A DNA stretch of 12,992 bases from JBIIUJ01 sp044340025 (GCA_044340025.1 JBIIUJ010000072.1:1-12992); one strand, 5' to 3'. Positions 1 through 6,018 are shown, counted from the first letter of the stretch. Numbers and translations: made by a program. Notes: generated by a model from the sequence alone, not told the origin.

Positions 1-174
1 GAGGCGGAGCCTCTGACCGAAGAAGGGTTTTTCGGGTGCATGAGGGGAACCGTAGCGATACCAGAGGGCGCAGACCTCACCGCACCGACCTTTGAGGATG
101 TGCCGATTGAAGCGCGCGACCTGGACTTCGATACGTGGCTGAACGGCTTCTCCTCGACACAAACGCGATCCTGA
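1..174 (+). CDS. Antitoxin of a type II TA pair, C-terminal part (partial at window start)
   Basis: The frame is open from base 1 to a TGA at 172-174 and gives 57 residues; the start lies outside the window. The visible tail contains FFGCMRGTVAIPEG, followed by an acidic stretch and TFEDVPIEARDLDFDTWLNGF. A 'G-x-M-K/R-G-x-V' strand followed by a short acidic tail is typical of the C-terminal toxin-binding end of Phd/YefM- or VapB-type antitoxins. It directly precedes and overlaps (40 nt) the PIN toxin gene in another frame, which is the usual antitoxin-then-toxin order with coupled translation. Such antitoxins usually bind their toxin and repress their own promoter; the promoter is not in the window. 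The family call (Phd versus VapB) cannot be settled without the N-terminal DNA-binding domain. Confidence 0.72.
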   Translation, partial: EAEPLTEEGFFGCMRGTVAIPEGADLTAPTFEDVPIEARDLDFDTWLNGFSSTQTRS

Positions 175-560
175 TTCTGTTCGCCGAGGCGGATGGGCGC
201 GTCCGCCCCCTGCCGGACGTCCTGGGTGCAGCCGCCGCAGGGACCCTGTTTGTCTCGCCCATCAATGCCTGGGAGATCGGTCAGCTCGCCAACCTGCCCA
301 CCGGTCAGGCATTCGGCTTTGACCGGGCGCCGGCGCTCTGGTTCGACGAACTCTGCTATCGCGCGCGGTTGAGGCAGGCGGCCCTGACAGCCAACGCAGC
401 AATTCTGTCCTCCCGCCTGCCGGGTGACTTTCACAAGGACCCCGCCGACCGGCTCCTCGTCGCCACCGCTATCGAGCAGGGCGCCAGCTTCGTCACGCGC
501 GACCGGCGGATCCTCGACTGGGCGAACGCGACCGGCGCGGTGAAAACACTAGCCTGTTGA
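135..560 (+). CDS. vapC: VapC-like PIN-domain ribonuclease toxin
   Basis: A 141-residue protein, normal for VapC toxins, which are Mg2+-dependent RNases that cut tRNA or rRNA when freed from their antitoxin. PIN-domain acidic residues are visible in order: Asp8 in LLLDTNAIL, Glu47 in NAWEIG, Asp105 in DPADRLLVATA and Asp123 in VTRDRRIL. All four expected catalytic positions are present, so the toxin looks intact. The GTG start at 135 lies inside the antitoxin gene and puts the LLLDTNAIL strand at residues 5-13, as expected; the upstream Shine-Dalgarno is weak, which fits translational coupling to the antitoxin. Its last 12 bases overlap the 3' end of the convergent yaiI-like gene. The PIN family is certain; VapC as opposed to another PIN toxin is inferred from the antitoxin in front. 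Confidence 0.9.
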   Translation: MAERLLLDTNAILILFAEADGRVRPLPDVLGAAAAGTLFVSPINAWEIGQLANLPTGQAFGFDRAPALWFDELCYRARLRQAALTANAAILSSRLPGDFHKDPADRLLVATAIEQGASFVTRDRRILDWANATGAVKTLAC

Positions 561-1019
561 GCGCGCCCTCGCCTGCAGCGCCTTCTGCACCGCTGCGTCC
601 AGAGCCTGAAGGAAGCGGGAGCGGTCCGCCGCGCTGAACGGTTTCGGCCCGCTGGTTGCCGCGCCGATCGAGCGCAAATGCTCGGCGATTTCCCGGCCCG
701 CGAGCGCTGATCCGATCGAATCCGCTGTGTAGGGCTTGCCGGTGATGCCGATGGCTTGCGCGCCGGCGTCGAGCGCGCGCTTGGCGAGCGGGATGTCCTG
801 CGTCACCACGATGTCGCCGGGGCCGCAGCGCTGCGCGATCCAGTCATCGGCTGCGTCGGGGCCGGCATCCACCACCACGCTGTGGATCAGGGGCGAGGCG
901 GGCAGGCGGATGAAGCTGTTGCTCACCACATGGCTGTGGAGCATGTAACGCTGCGCCACGCGAAACGCCTCGTCCTTCACCGGGCAGGCGTCGGCGTCGA
1001 TGTAGAGCGCGCCTACCAC
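549..1019 (-). CDS. yaiI: YaiI/YqxD family protein (UPF0178, DUF188)
   Basis: A 156-residue protein of the widespread but poorly characterised YaiI/YqxD family. Family marks: the N-terminal IDADACPVK (residues 7-15), a further acidic stretch VVVDAGPDAADDW (48-60), VVTQDIPLAKRAL (71-83) and the C-terminal GPKPFSAADRSRFLQALD (124-141). The acidic residues on successive strands resemble those of PIN-like nucleases, and the family has been linked to that fold; enzyme activity is not established, so none is assigned. GTG at 1019 is the natural start, since it places the first strand (ALYIDADACP) at the very N terminus. The gene overlaps the end of gatA by 7 nt, so it probably belongs to the gatC-gatA transcript. 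Its 3' end overlaps the vapC 3' end by 12 nt on the other strand. Confidence 0.93.
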   Translation of the reverse strand: MVGALYIDADACPVKDEAFRVAQRYMLHSHVVSNSFIRLPASPLIHSVVVDAGPDAADDWIAQRCGPGDIVVTQDIPLAKRALDAGAQAIGITGKPYTADSIGSALAGREIAEHLRSIGAATSGPKPFSAADRSRFLQALDAAVQKALQARARSTG

Positions 1020-2491
1020 CAGCGGGCGGGCTTCGTCGTAAACCCGGCTGCGCGCTCCAGCGCCCCGCCCACGGCGAACACTGTTTCCTCGTCCAGCGCC
1101 CGGCCGATCACCTGCAGGCCCAGCGGCAGGCCCTGGCCATCGAGCGCTGCGGGCACCGAGAGGCCCGGCAGCCCCGCGAGGTTGGCGGTGACCGTGAACA
1201 CGTCGTTGAGATACATCGCCACCGGATCGTCGCTCTTCTCCCCCAGCCCGAACGCGGCCGAGGGCGCGGTCGGCGTCAGGATCGCGTCGCAGACGCCCCA
1301 GGCATCGCGGAAGTCCTGTGCGATGCGGGCCCGCACCTTCTGGGCGCGCAGATAATACGCATCATAATAGCCGGCCGAGAGCACATAGGCGCCAATCAGG
1401 ATACGCCTTTTCACTTCCGCGCCAAAACCTTGAGCGCGGGAGTTCTCATAGGTTTCCGTCAGCGATCCGCCCTCGGCGCGCAGGCCGTAGCGCATGCCGT
1501 CATAGCGCGCGAGGTTGGAAGAGGCCTCCGCCGGCGCCACGATGTAATAGGCGGGCAGGGCATATTTCGTGTGCGGCAGGGAGATGTCGACGATCTGTGC
1601 GCCTTCCGCCTTGAGCCATGCGATGCCGTCGGTCCACAGCTTTTCGATCTCGGCGGGCATGCCGTCCACGCGATATTCCTTCGGCACGCCGATCCGCAGG
1701 CCCTTGACGCCCCGGCTGACCGCCGCGGCGAAGTCCGGCGTCTCAATGGCCAGCGAGGTCGAATCCTTCGGATCGTGCCCGCACATGGATTTCAGCAGGA
1801 TCGCCGCGTCTTCCACCGTCTTGGCGATCGGCCCGGCCTGATCGAGCGAAGAGGCGAAGGCGACGATGCCCCAGCGCGAGGCGCGGCCGTAGGTCGGTTT
1901 GATCCCGACCGTGCCGGTAAAAGCCGCCGGCTGGCGGATCGATCCGCCCGTGTCGGTCGCCGTGGCGCCGAGGCAGAGGTCTGCCGCCACAGCCGCCGCT
2001 GATCCTCCAGAGCTGCCGCCGGGCGTCAGGCGCGCATTACCGCCGCCCGCCCGCCGCCACGGGTTCGTCACCGGCCCGAAGCGCGAGGTCTCGTTGGACG
2101 AGCCCATGGCGAATTCGTCCATATTGAGCTTGCCCAGCATCACCGCGCCGTCGCGCCAGAGATTGGCGGTGACAGTGCTCTCATAAGTGGGCGTGAACTC
2201 GGCAAGGATGTTGGAGCAGGCGGTGGCGCGCACCCCTTCGGTGCAAAACAGGTCCTTGATGCCGAGCGGCGCGCCCTCAAGCGCGCCGGCCTCGCCCCTG
2301 GCGCGGCGCGCGTCCGAAGCATCGGCCATAGCGCGCGCCTTGTCGGCTGTGACGAGCACATAGGCATTGAGCGAGGGGTTGGCCGCCTCTATCGCAGACA
2401 GAAAGGCGTCGGTCAGCTCGCGCGAGGAAAAGGCTTTTGCCTCAAGCCCGTCGAGCGCGGCCTTGAGCGTGAGGTTTGCGAGGTCGCCCAT
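1013..2491 (-). CDS. gatA: Glu-tRNA(Gln)/Asp-tRNA(Asn) amidotransferase subunit A
   Basis: A 492-residue GatA, normal length. It hydrolyses glutamine and passes ammonia to GatB, which converts misacylated Glu-tRNA(Gln) (or Asp-tRNA(Asn)) to the correct aminoacyl-tRNA in the cytoplasm. The amidase-signature triad is complete: Lys79 in APLGIKDLF, cis-Ser160 in TPGGSSGGSAAAVA and nucleophile Ser184 in TDTGGSIRQPAAF. A loop NPWRRAGGGNARL just before the Ser-rich motif is longer than in Gram-positive GatA. The ATG at 2491 overlaps the gatC stop by one base (TGATG), so the two are translationally coupled. The same frame stays open further upstream to 2923, but that part is antisense-free shadow of gatC in another frame and shows no GatA homology. 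gatB is not in the window. An unrelated amidase is unlikely given the gatC partner. Confidence 0.98.
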   Translation of the reverse strand: MGDLANLTLKAALDGLEAKAFSSRELTDAFLSAIEAANPSLNAYVLVTADKARAMADASDARRARGEAGALEGAPLGIKDLFCTEGVRATACSNILAEFTPTYESTVTANLWRDGAVMLGKLNMDEFAMGSSNETSRFGPVTNPWRRAGGGNARLTPGGSSGGSAAAVAADLCLGATATDTGGSIRQPAAFTGTVGIKPTYGRASRWGIVAFASSLDQAGPIAKTVEDAAILLKSMCGHDPKDSTSLAIETPDFAAAVSRGVKGLRIGVPKEYRVDGMPAEIEKLWTDGIAWLKAEGAQIVDISLPHTKYALPAYYIVAPAEASSNLARYDGMRYGLRAEGGSLTETYENSRAQGFGAEVKRRILIGAYVLSAGYYDAYYLRAQKVRARIAQDFRDAWGVCDAILTPTAPSAAFGLGEKSDDPVAMYLNDVFTVTANLAGLPGLSVPAALDGQGLPLGLQVIGRALDEETVFAVGGALERAAGFTTKPARWW

Positions 2492-2778
2492 CACTCCACC
2501 ACCTTCGGCACCACGAAGAAACCATCCTCGGCGCGGGGCGCATTGGCGAGCACGGCGGCCGGATTTCCGCCGTCGGTCACGACATCCTCGCGCATCGGCA
2601 GAATCGTCTCCACCGCGCTGGTCATGGGCGCCACGCCCTCCACGTCCACTTCCTGCAATTGCTCGATCCAGCCCAGAATGCCGTTCAGCTCCTGGGTCAG
2701 CGCCTCCAGGCGCTCGGGCGGTTCGGCGATGCGGGCGAGGCGCGCAACGCGCGCGACGGTGGAAACATCCACGGTCAT
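2491..2778 (-). CDS. gatC: Glu-tRNA(Gln)/Asp-tRNA(Asn) amidotransferase subunit C
   Basis: A 95-residue protein, the usual GatC size. GatC is a small belt-like subunit that wraps GatA and GatB and stabilises the amidotransferase. Recognisable parts: the N-terminal DVSTVARVARLARI helix, ELNGILGWIEQLQEVDVEGVAPM in the middle (the 'I-x-x-IEQL-x-x-VD-x-x-GV-x-P' motif) and a C-terminal AEDGFFVVPKVVE, the conserved 'FxVPKVV' end. An in-frame TTG five codons upstream (2793) is possible, but the ATG at 2778 has AAGGA six bases in front and gives the family's normal N terminus, so I chose it. First gene of a probable gatC-gatA-yaiI operon. Confidence 0.97.
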   Translation of the reverse strand: MTVDVSTVARVARLARIAEPPERLEALTQELNGILGWIEQLQEVDVEGVAPMTSAVETILPMREDVVTDGGNPAAVLANAPRAEDGFFVVPKVVE

Positions 2779-2784
2779 GGGAAG

Positions 2785-2789
2785 TCCTT
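2785..2789 (-). promoter_or_regulatory. Ribosome binding site of gatC
   Basis: AAGGA on the minus strand, separated by six bases from the ATG at 2778. It decides the start against the in-frame TTG at 2793, which the site would overlap. Confidence 0.6.
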
Positions 2790-2806
2790 GCAAGAGAGGC
2801 GCAAGC

Positions 2807-2834
2807 GTCTAGCCCCGCGAGGTCATGCCGGCAA
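2807..2834 (-). promoter_or_regulatory. Possible promoter of the gatC-gatA-yaiI operon
   Basis: On the minus strand TTGCCG (2834-2829) and CTAGAC (2812-2807) are 16 bases apart. Both match a housekeeping sigma-factor promoter only partly, but they sit about 29 bases before the gatC ATG, leaving a short leader with the AAGGA site. Judged by eye only; other weak matches are possible in this GC-rich stretch. Confidence 0.25.
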
Positions 2835-2915
2835 GGCGAGGCGGTGCTGCTTGCCGGTTCCAGGCAGGGCGATTGGCCGCAGGCGATCGGCGCCGTGGCT
2901 GCCCCGATCACAGGG

Positions 2916-2945
2916 TTGACCAAAGTCTGCCGGGCAACCTAGCGT
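2916..2945 (+). promoter_or_regulatory. Possible promoter of the methyltransferase gene
   Basis: TTGACC at 2916-2921 is a good -35 match; TAGCGT at 2940-2945 (18-base spacer) or CTAGCG at 2939-2944 (17-base spacer) is a mediocre -10. Transcription would begin near 2951, inside the left arm of the 2947-2982 inverted repeat, so a protein bound there would block initiation. The -10 is weak, hence the low confidence. Confidence 0.3.
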
Positions 2946-2946
2946 C

Positions 2947-2982
2947 ACCCTAAAGGCGACAAATTGCATGTGCATTTAGGGT
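2947..2982. promoter_or_regulatory. Inverted repeat ACCCTAAA / TTTAGGGT before the methyltransferase (operator or leader hairpin)
   Basis: Perfect 8-bp arms, ACCCTAAA at 2947-2954 and TTTAGGGT at 2975-2982, flank a 20-base centre. The region between and around the inner arm holds a second, smaller imperfect palindrome (AAAT[T]GC...GCATTT, 2961-2977). The stretch is clearly more AT-rich than its surroundings. The right arm contains AGGG, seven bases before the GTG at 2989, so it could be that start's Shine-Dalgarno. Two readings are possible: an operator for a dimeric repressor over the transcription start, or an mRNA hairpin hiding the ribosome site. The sequence alone does not choose between them. 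Confidence 0.45.
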
Positions 2983-2988
2983 CATCCG

Positions 2989-3666
2989 GTGCGGCGGGGG
3001 GTGGTTGTGAAGAGTGTTTCTTTTGACTCTGAATACTTTGGCAAGAACCGCCCCGAAATGGTGAGCTACGTGCCCCCGGATGCGCAATTGATCCTGGATG
3101 TTGGATGTCCCAGCGGGGGGTTTGGGCAGCTTTTGATGGCCCGCAATCCGAAGGCACGGGTGATCGGCATTGAAATGGTCGAGCCCGCCGCCAGGAAAGC
3201 GTCAGGCGCCCTCACCGAAGTCTATGTCGGCACGATGCAGGAGCATTATGCGGCGATCATCGCCAAGTATGGCCGGTTCGACGTTGTGACAATGAATGAC
3301 GTGCTGGAACATATCGCTGACACCGAAGAGGCGCTGGAGATTGTTCGGGCGCTGTTGAAGCCTGACGGCTGCTTTGTGATTTCGGTGCCGAATGTTCGGT
3401 ATTACCCGGTCCTCAAGCAGCTCATGGTCGACGGGGACTGGCGCTATCAAGACTCTGGCGTTCTTGATCGAACGCATCTGCGTTTCTTCACCCGGAAAAG
3501 CATCGTTCGTGCCTTGGAGCAGTCAGGCCTGCAGGTGCGTCGCATGGAGGGGATCAACCCGATGCGGCTGCGGTTGCAGCACAAGCTGCTTTCGGTGCTG
3601 AGCGCCGGCCGGATCAAGGAATGCTGGAACCAGCAGATCGCCGTGGTCGCCTCCACGCCGGCCTGA
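2989..3666 (+). CDS. Class I SAM-dependent methyltransferase, unknown substrate
   Basis: A 225-residue protein if it begins at GTG 2989. Motif I is LDVGCPSGGFG (36-46), the SAM-binding loop, with CPSG instead of the more usual CGTG. Glu62 (GIEMVE) ends strand 2 and would hold the SAM ribose; NDVLEH (103-108) and LLKPDGCFVISVPN (122-135) follow in the right order. The tail LDRTHLRFFTRKSIVRALEQSGL (159-181) is typical of the UbiG-like/Methyltransf_11-23 group, often found with polysaccharide or glycosyltransferase genes, but no such neighbours are present. The substrate cannot be told. GTG at 3001 or 3007 are alternative starts; the conserved SVSFDSEYFG segment begins just after 3007. Hand-counted GC is 45-57% in four 60-base lines against about 75% at 4441-4500 in the next gene, which hints at acquisition from elsewhere. 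Confidence 0.88.
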   Translation: MRRGVVVKSVSFDSEYFGKNRPEMVSYVPPDAQLILDVGCPSGGFGQLLMARNPKARVIGIEMVEPAARKASGALTEVYVGTMQEHYAAIIAKYGRFDVVTMNDVLEHIADTEEALEIVRALLKPDGCFVISVPNVRYYPVLKQLMVDGDWRYQDSGVLDRTHLRFFTRKSIVRALEQSGLQVRRMEGINPMRLRLQHKLLSVLSAGRIKECWNQQIAVVASTPA

Positions 3667-3764
3667 CGCTCAGCCGCTTTTGTCGCCACGGCCCCGGCCA
3701 TGCCGGCACAGCTGGCGAAGGCTGACCCCTTGACGCCGCTGCAGGCCTGCGTCGATCTCGGGAC

Positions 3765-4727
3765 GTGACGATAGCCCTGCCCACACTCGGCCTCGGCGCC
3801 GCCGCGCTGGGCAATCTTTTCGCCAGGGTCGAGGAGGCCGAGGCGCAGGCGCTTCTGGCTTGCGCGCGCGACGCGGGCGCCAGCTATATCGACACCGCCC
3901 CCTATTACGGCCACGGCCTCAGTGAGCGGCGGATCGGTGCGGCGCTGGCGGCAGGGTGGCGTCCGATCGTTTCCACCAAGGTGGGCCGCGTGCTGGCCCC
4001 TTTGGCGCCGGGGGAAGCGGCGCCCGACCATGGCTTTGTCGATCCCGATCCGTTTCGACCTGTCTTTGACTACACCGCCGATGGTGTTGTCCGGTCGGTG
4101 GAGGCAAGCTTGCGCCGTCTGGGGCTTGACCGGCTCGAGATCGTGTTGATGCACGATCTTGGCGAACTCACGCATGGCCCCGACCACCCCGACCAGCTGC
4201 GCAGGGCGCTGAGCGGCGGATTTCCGGCATTGGCGTCGCTGAAGGCGCAGGGCGTGGTGGGCGCAATCGGGCTCGGCGTGAACGAACATGCGATCGCTGA
4301 CGAGATCGCCGCTCATGTGACGCTCGATGTCGTGCTTCTGGCTGGTCGCCATACGCTGCTCGATGACGCGGCGGCGCGTGCGGGTTTCTTTGATCGTTGC
4401 GCCGCAAGAGGCGTGCAGGTGGTGATTGGCGGCCCCTTCAACTCCGGGCTGCTTGCCGCGCCGCTGGGCCCTGCGCCGACGTTTGACTATGCCGCCGCCC
4501 CGCCAGCGCTGGTGGCGCGCGCGCGGCGGCTGGCGGAGGTTTGCGCTGCGTTCGGCGTGCCGCTGGGCGCTGCCGCCCTTGCCCACGCAGGGCGTGCGCC
4601 AGCAGTGGCGAGCGTCATTCCCGGCCCAAGAAGCGTCGCCGAGCTCGAGCAGATCCTGGTCTGGGCTGCGACCCCGATTCCATCTGAGATCTGGCCTGCG
4701 CTGCGGGCTGCGGGCGCGGCGTGCTGA
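3765..4727 (+). CDS. Aldo/keto reductase (D-threo-aldose/L-fucose dehydrogenase-like)
   Basis: A 320-residue TIM-barrel oxidoreductase that should use NAD(P)H. The aldo/keto reductase catalytic tetrad can be placed: Asp43 and Tyr48 in YIDTAPYYGHG, Lys72 in VSTKVGR and His130 in IVLMHDLG. GLSERRIGAAL (51-61) and the C-terminal SVIPGPRSVAELEQIL, which contacts cofactor phosphate, also fit. The DPFRPVFDYTADGVVRSVEASLRRLGLDR segment is typical of the subgroup containing D-threo-aldose 1-dehydrogenase, L-fucose dehydrogenase and pyridoxal 4-dehydrogenase, so the substrate is probably a small sugar, but this cannot be fixed. The GTG start at 3765 lies 98 bases after the methyltransferase gene and has only a weak CGGGA site. 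Ends three bases before the convergent glycosylase gene. Confidence 0.9.
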   Translation: MTIALPTLGLGAAALGNLFARVEEAEAQALLACARDAGASYIDTAPYYGHGLSERRIGAALAAGWRPIVSTKVGRVLAPLAPGEAAPDHGFVDPDPFRPVFDYTADGVVRSVEASLRRLGLDRLEIVLMHDLGELTHGPDHPDQLRRALSGGFPALASLKAQGVVGAIGLGVNEHAIADEIAAHVTLDVVLLAGRHTLLDDAAARAGFFDRCAARGVQVVIGGPFNSGLLAAPLGPAPTFDYAAAPPALVARARRLAEVCAAFGVPLGAAALAHAGRAPAVASVIPGPRSVAELEQILVWAATPIPSEIWPALRAAGAAC

Positions 4728-4739
4728 TCGCTAGCGATC
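4726..4739. repeat. 14-bp perfect palindrome between convergent genes
   Basis: GATCGCTAGCGATC reads the same on both strands. It holds two bases of the TGA stop of the aldo/keto reductase and the whole stop codon (TAG on the minus strand, 4733-4731) of the glycosylase. As RNA it could form a 5-bp stem with a 4-base loop on either transcript, but there is no T-run, so a terminator role is only a guess. Confidence 0.4.
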
Positions 4740-5372
4740 GCAAAGGGCGCGGCCGCGCGCAAAGACGGCGTGAAACATCGCCTCGGTCAGGCGACGCGTC
4801 TGGGTGTTATAGCGCGAGCAATGGTAGCTATCGATCAGCACCCGCCCGCCCGGCAGCGGATGCTCGGCGCCATGAGCGAAGGCAAAGCGGCTGGGCCGTT
4901 CGCCCAGCGCTTTCAGCGCCGCATCATGCGCGATCCGGCCGAGCGCGATCACCACCCGCAGGCGGGGCAGGGCGGCCATCCTTGCCGTCAGGAACCTGTT
5001 GCAAACTGAGATTTCGGCCGGCGTGGGCTTGTTCTCCGGCGGCGCGCAGCGCACCGCATTGGAGATCATGGCGTCCGACAGGGTCAGGCCGTCCGCGGGG
5101 TCCGCGCGGTAAGCGCCCGATGCGAATCCATAGGTCAGGAGGGTGCTGTAGAGCAGGTCGCCTGCGTAATCGCCGGTGAAGGGGCGGCCGGTCCGGTTGG
5201 CGCCGGTGCGCCCGGGGGCCAGCCCCACGACCAGAAGCTGCCCGAGCGGATCGCCAAAGGAGGGCGCGGGGCCGTTGAACCAGTCCGGGTTTTCCGCCGC
5301 ATTGCGGGCGCGATAGGCCACGAGCCGAGGGCAGAGCGGGCAATCCCGCGCAGGCTCGGCAAGCGTGCTCAC
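4731..5372 (-). CDS. Uracil-DNA glycosylase, family 5 (UDGb) type, Fe-S
   Basis: A 213-residue base-excision-repair enzyme that should remove uracil and possibly other deaminated bases from DNA. Four cysteines suited to a [4Fe-4S] cluster are seen: Cys11 and Cys14 (CPLC), Cys109 (NAVRCAPP) and Cys124 (ISVCNRF). Motif 1 is GLAPGRTGANRTGRPFTGD (50-68); the 'GLAP...NRTGR.FTGD' form is the mark of family 5, which lacks the Asp/Asn water-activating residue of family 1. Motif 2 is SYHCSRYNTQTRRLT (182-196), with the conserved His184. Family 4 is the alternative but fits motif 1 less well. The GTG start at 5372 overlaps the NYN gene's stop (GTGA, 4 nt), so translation is coupled; GAGGA lies about ten bases ahead. 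Convergent with the aldo/keto reductase. Confidence 0.93.
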   Translation of the reverse strand: MSTLAEPARDCPLCPRLVAYRARNAAENPDWFNGPAPSFGDPLGQLLVVGLAPGRTGANRTGRPFTGDYAGDLLYSTLLTYGFASGAYRADPADGLTLSDAMISNAVRCAPPENKPTPAEISVCNRFLTARMAALPRLRVVIALGRIAHDAALKALGERPSRFAFAHGAEHPLPGGRVLIDSYHCSRYNTQTRRLTEAMFHAVFARGRALCDR

Positions 5373-5998
5373 GCGTCATCGTCCTCGAAGGCGTCCTCGT
5401 CATCGAGGTCGTCGCGCACTGGGGCGTCGCGTTGGCGCAGGAAGCGGGGATTGTGCTCGCCGCCTTCGCGCGGCGGCCGACCGATCAGGCTGATCAGATC
5501 GGCCAGATCGATGAAGCTGTCGGCCTGGCGGCGCAGCTCGTCGGCGATCATCGGCGAGGCTGACCGCAACGTGGAGACCACGCTCACCCGCACGCCTTTT
5601 TTCTGCATGGCCTCGACAAGGCGGCGGAAATCTCCGTCGCCGGAGAACAGGATCGCATGGTCGAGCGCGGGAGCAAGCTCGAGCATGTCGACCGCGATTT
5701 CCATGTCCATGTCGCCCTTGATGCGGCGCTTGCCCTGGGCGTCATAGAATTCGCGCGCAGCCTTGGTGGAGACCGAAAAGCCGTTGTAGTCCAGCCAGTC
5801 GACCAGGGGTTTGACAGGGTTGTGGTCGTCGTTTTCCACCAGCGCGGTGTAATAGGTCGCGCGCAGCAGCCGGCCGCGTTTTTTGAACTCGTCCAGCAGC
5901 TTGCGATAATCAATATCGACGCCAAGCGCCTTGGCGGTGGAATAGAAATTGGCCCCGTCAATGAAGAGCGCGATGCGCTCGTTGGGATAAAAGGTCAT
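5369..5998 (-). CDS. NYN-domain (LabA/DUF88-like) putative ribonuclease
   Basis: A 209-residue protein whose first ~170 residues form one NYN domain, a PIN-like nuclease fold. The acidic centre is complete: Asp14 in ALFIDGANFY, Asp96 and Asp98 in KGDMDMEIAVDML, and Asp121 and Asp123 in FSGDGDFRRLVEAM. KGVRVSVVSTLRSASPMIADELRRQADSFIDL is the usual LabA/DUF88 C-terminal part of the domain. Residues 191-209 form a strongly acidic tail ending DDLDDEDAFEDDDA; no LOTUS/OST-HTH domain follows. RNA is the likely substrate from family knowledge, but no target is known. The ATG at 5998 was chosen because homology begins there; AAGGA stands nine bases before it. The frame stays open upstream to 6166 inside folK on the other strand, without homology. 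First gene of a two-gene unit with the glycosylase. Confidence 0.92.
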   Translation of the reverse strand: MTFYPNERIALFIDGANFYSTAKALGVDIDYRKLLDEFKKRGRLLRATYYTALVENDDHNPVKPLVDWLDYNGFSVSTKAAREFYDAQGKRRIKGDMDMEIAVDMLELAPALDHAILFSGDGDFRRLVEAMQKKGVRVSVVSTLRSASPMIADELRRQADSFIDLADLISLIGRPPREGGEHNPRFLRQRDAPVRDDLDDEDAFEDDDA

Positions 5999-6018
5999 GC
6001 GGGAGTATCCTTGATCCA

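Noticed and set aside
756..1355. A 199-codon plus-strand frame opposite yaiI and the end of gatA
   Set aside because: It is antisense to two certain genes and shows no family resemblance.
2492..2923. Upstream extension of the gatA frame by about 144 codons
   Set aside because: It overlaps gatC in another frame and the gatC leader, has low-complexity Arg/Ala content, and the ATG at 2491 gives a normal GatA.
3694..3706. Small hairpin CCGGC-CAT-GCCGG after the methyltransferase gene as a terminator
   Set aside because: The stem is only 5 bp and no T-run follows, so it is not distinguishable from chance in GC-rich DNA. The 98-base gap otherwise holds nothing I can identify.
3447..4586. A 379-codon minus-strand frame opposite the methyltransferase and aldo/keto reductase
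   Set aside because: It spans two well-supported plus-strand genes, is Arg/Gly/Ala-rich and shows no recognisable motif.
1..5998. A defence island joining the TA pair, methyltransferase, NYN nuclease and UDG
   Set aside because: The genes lie in separate units on both strands, with gatCA and an aldo/keto reductase between them, and no typical defence helicase, ATPase or integrase is present.
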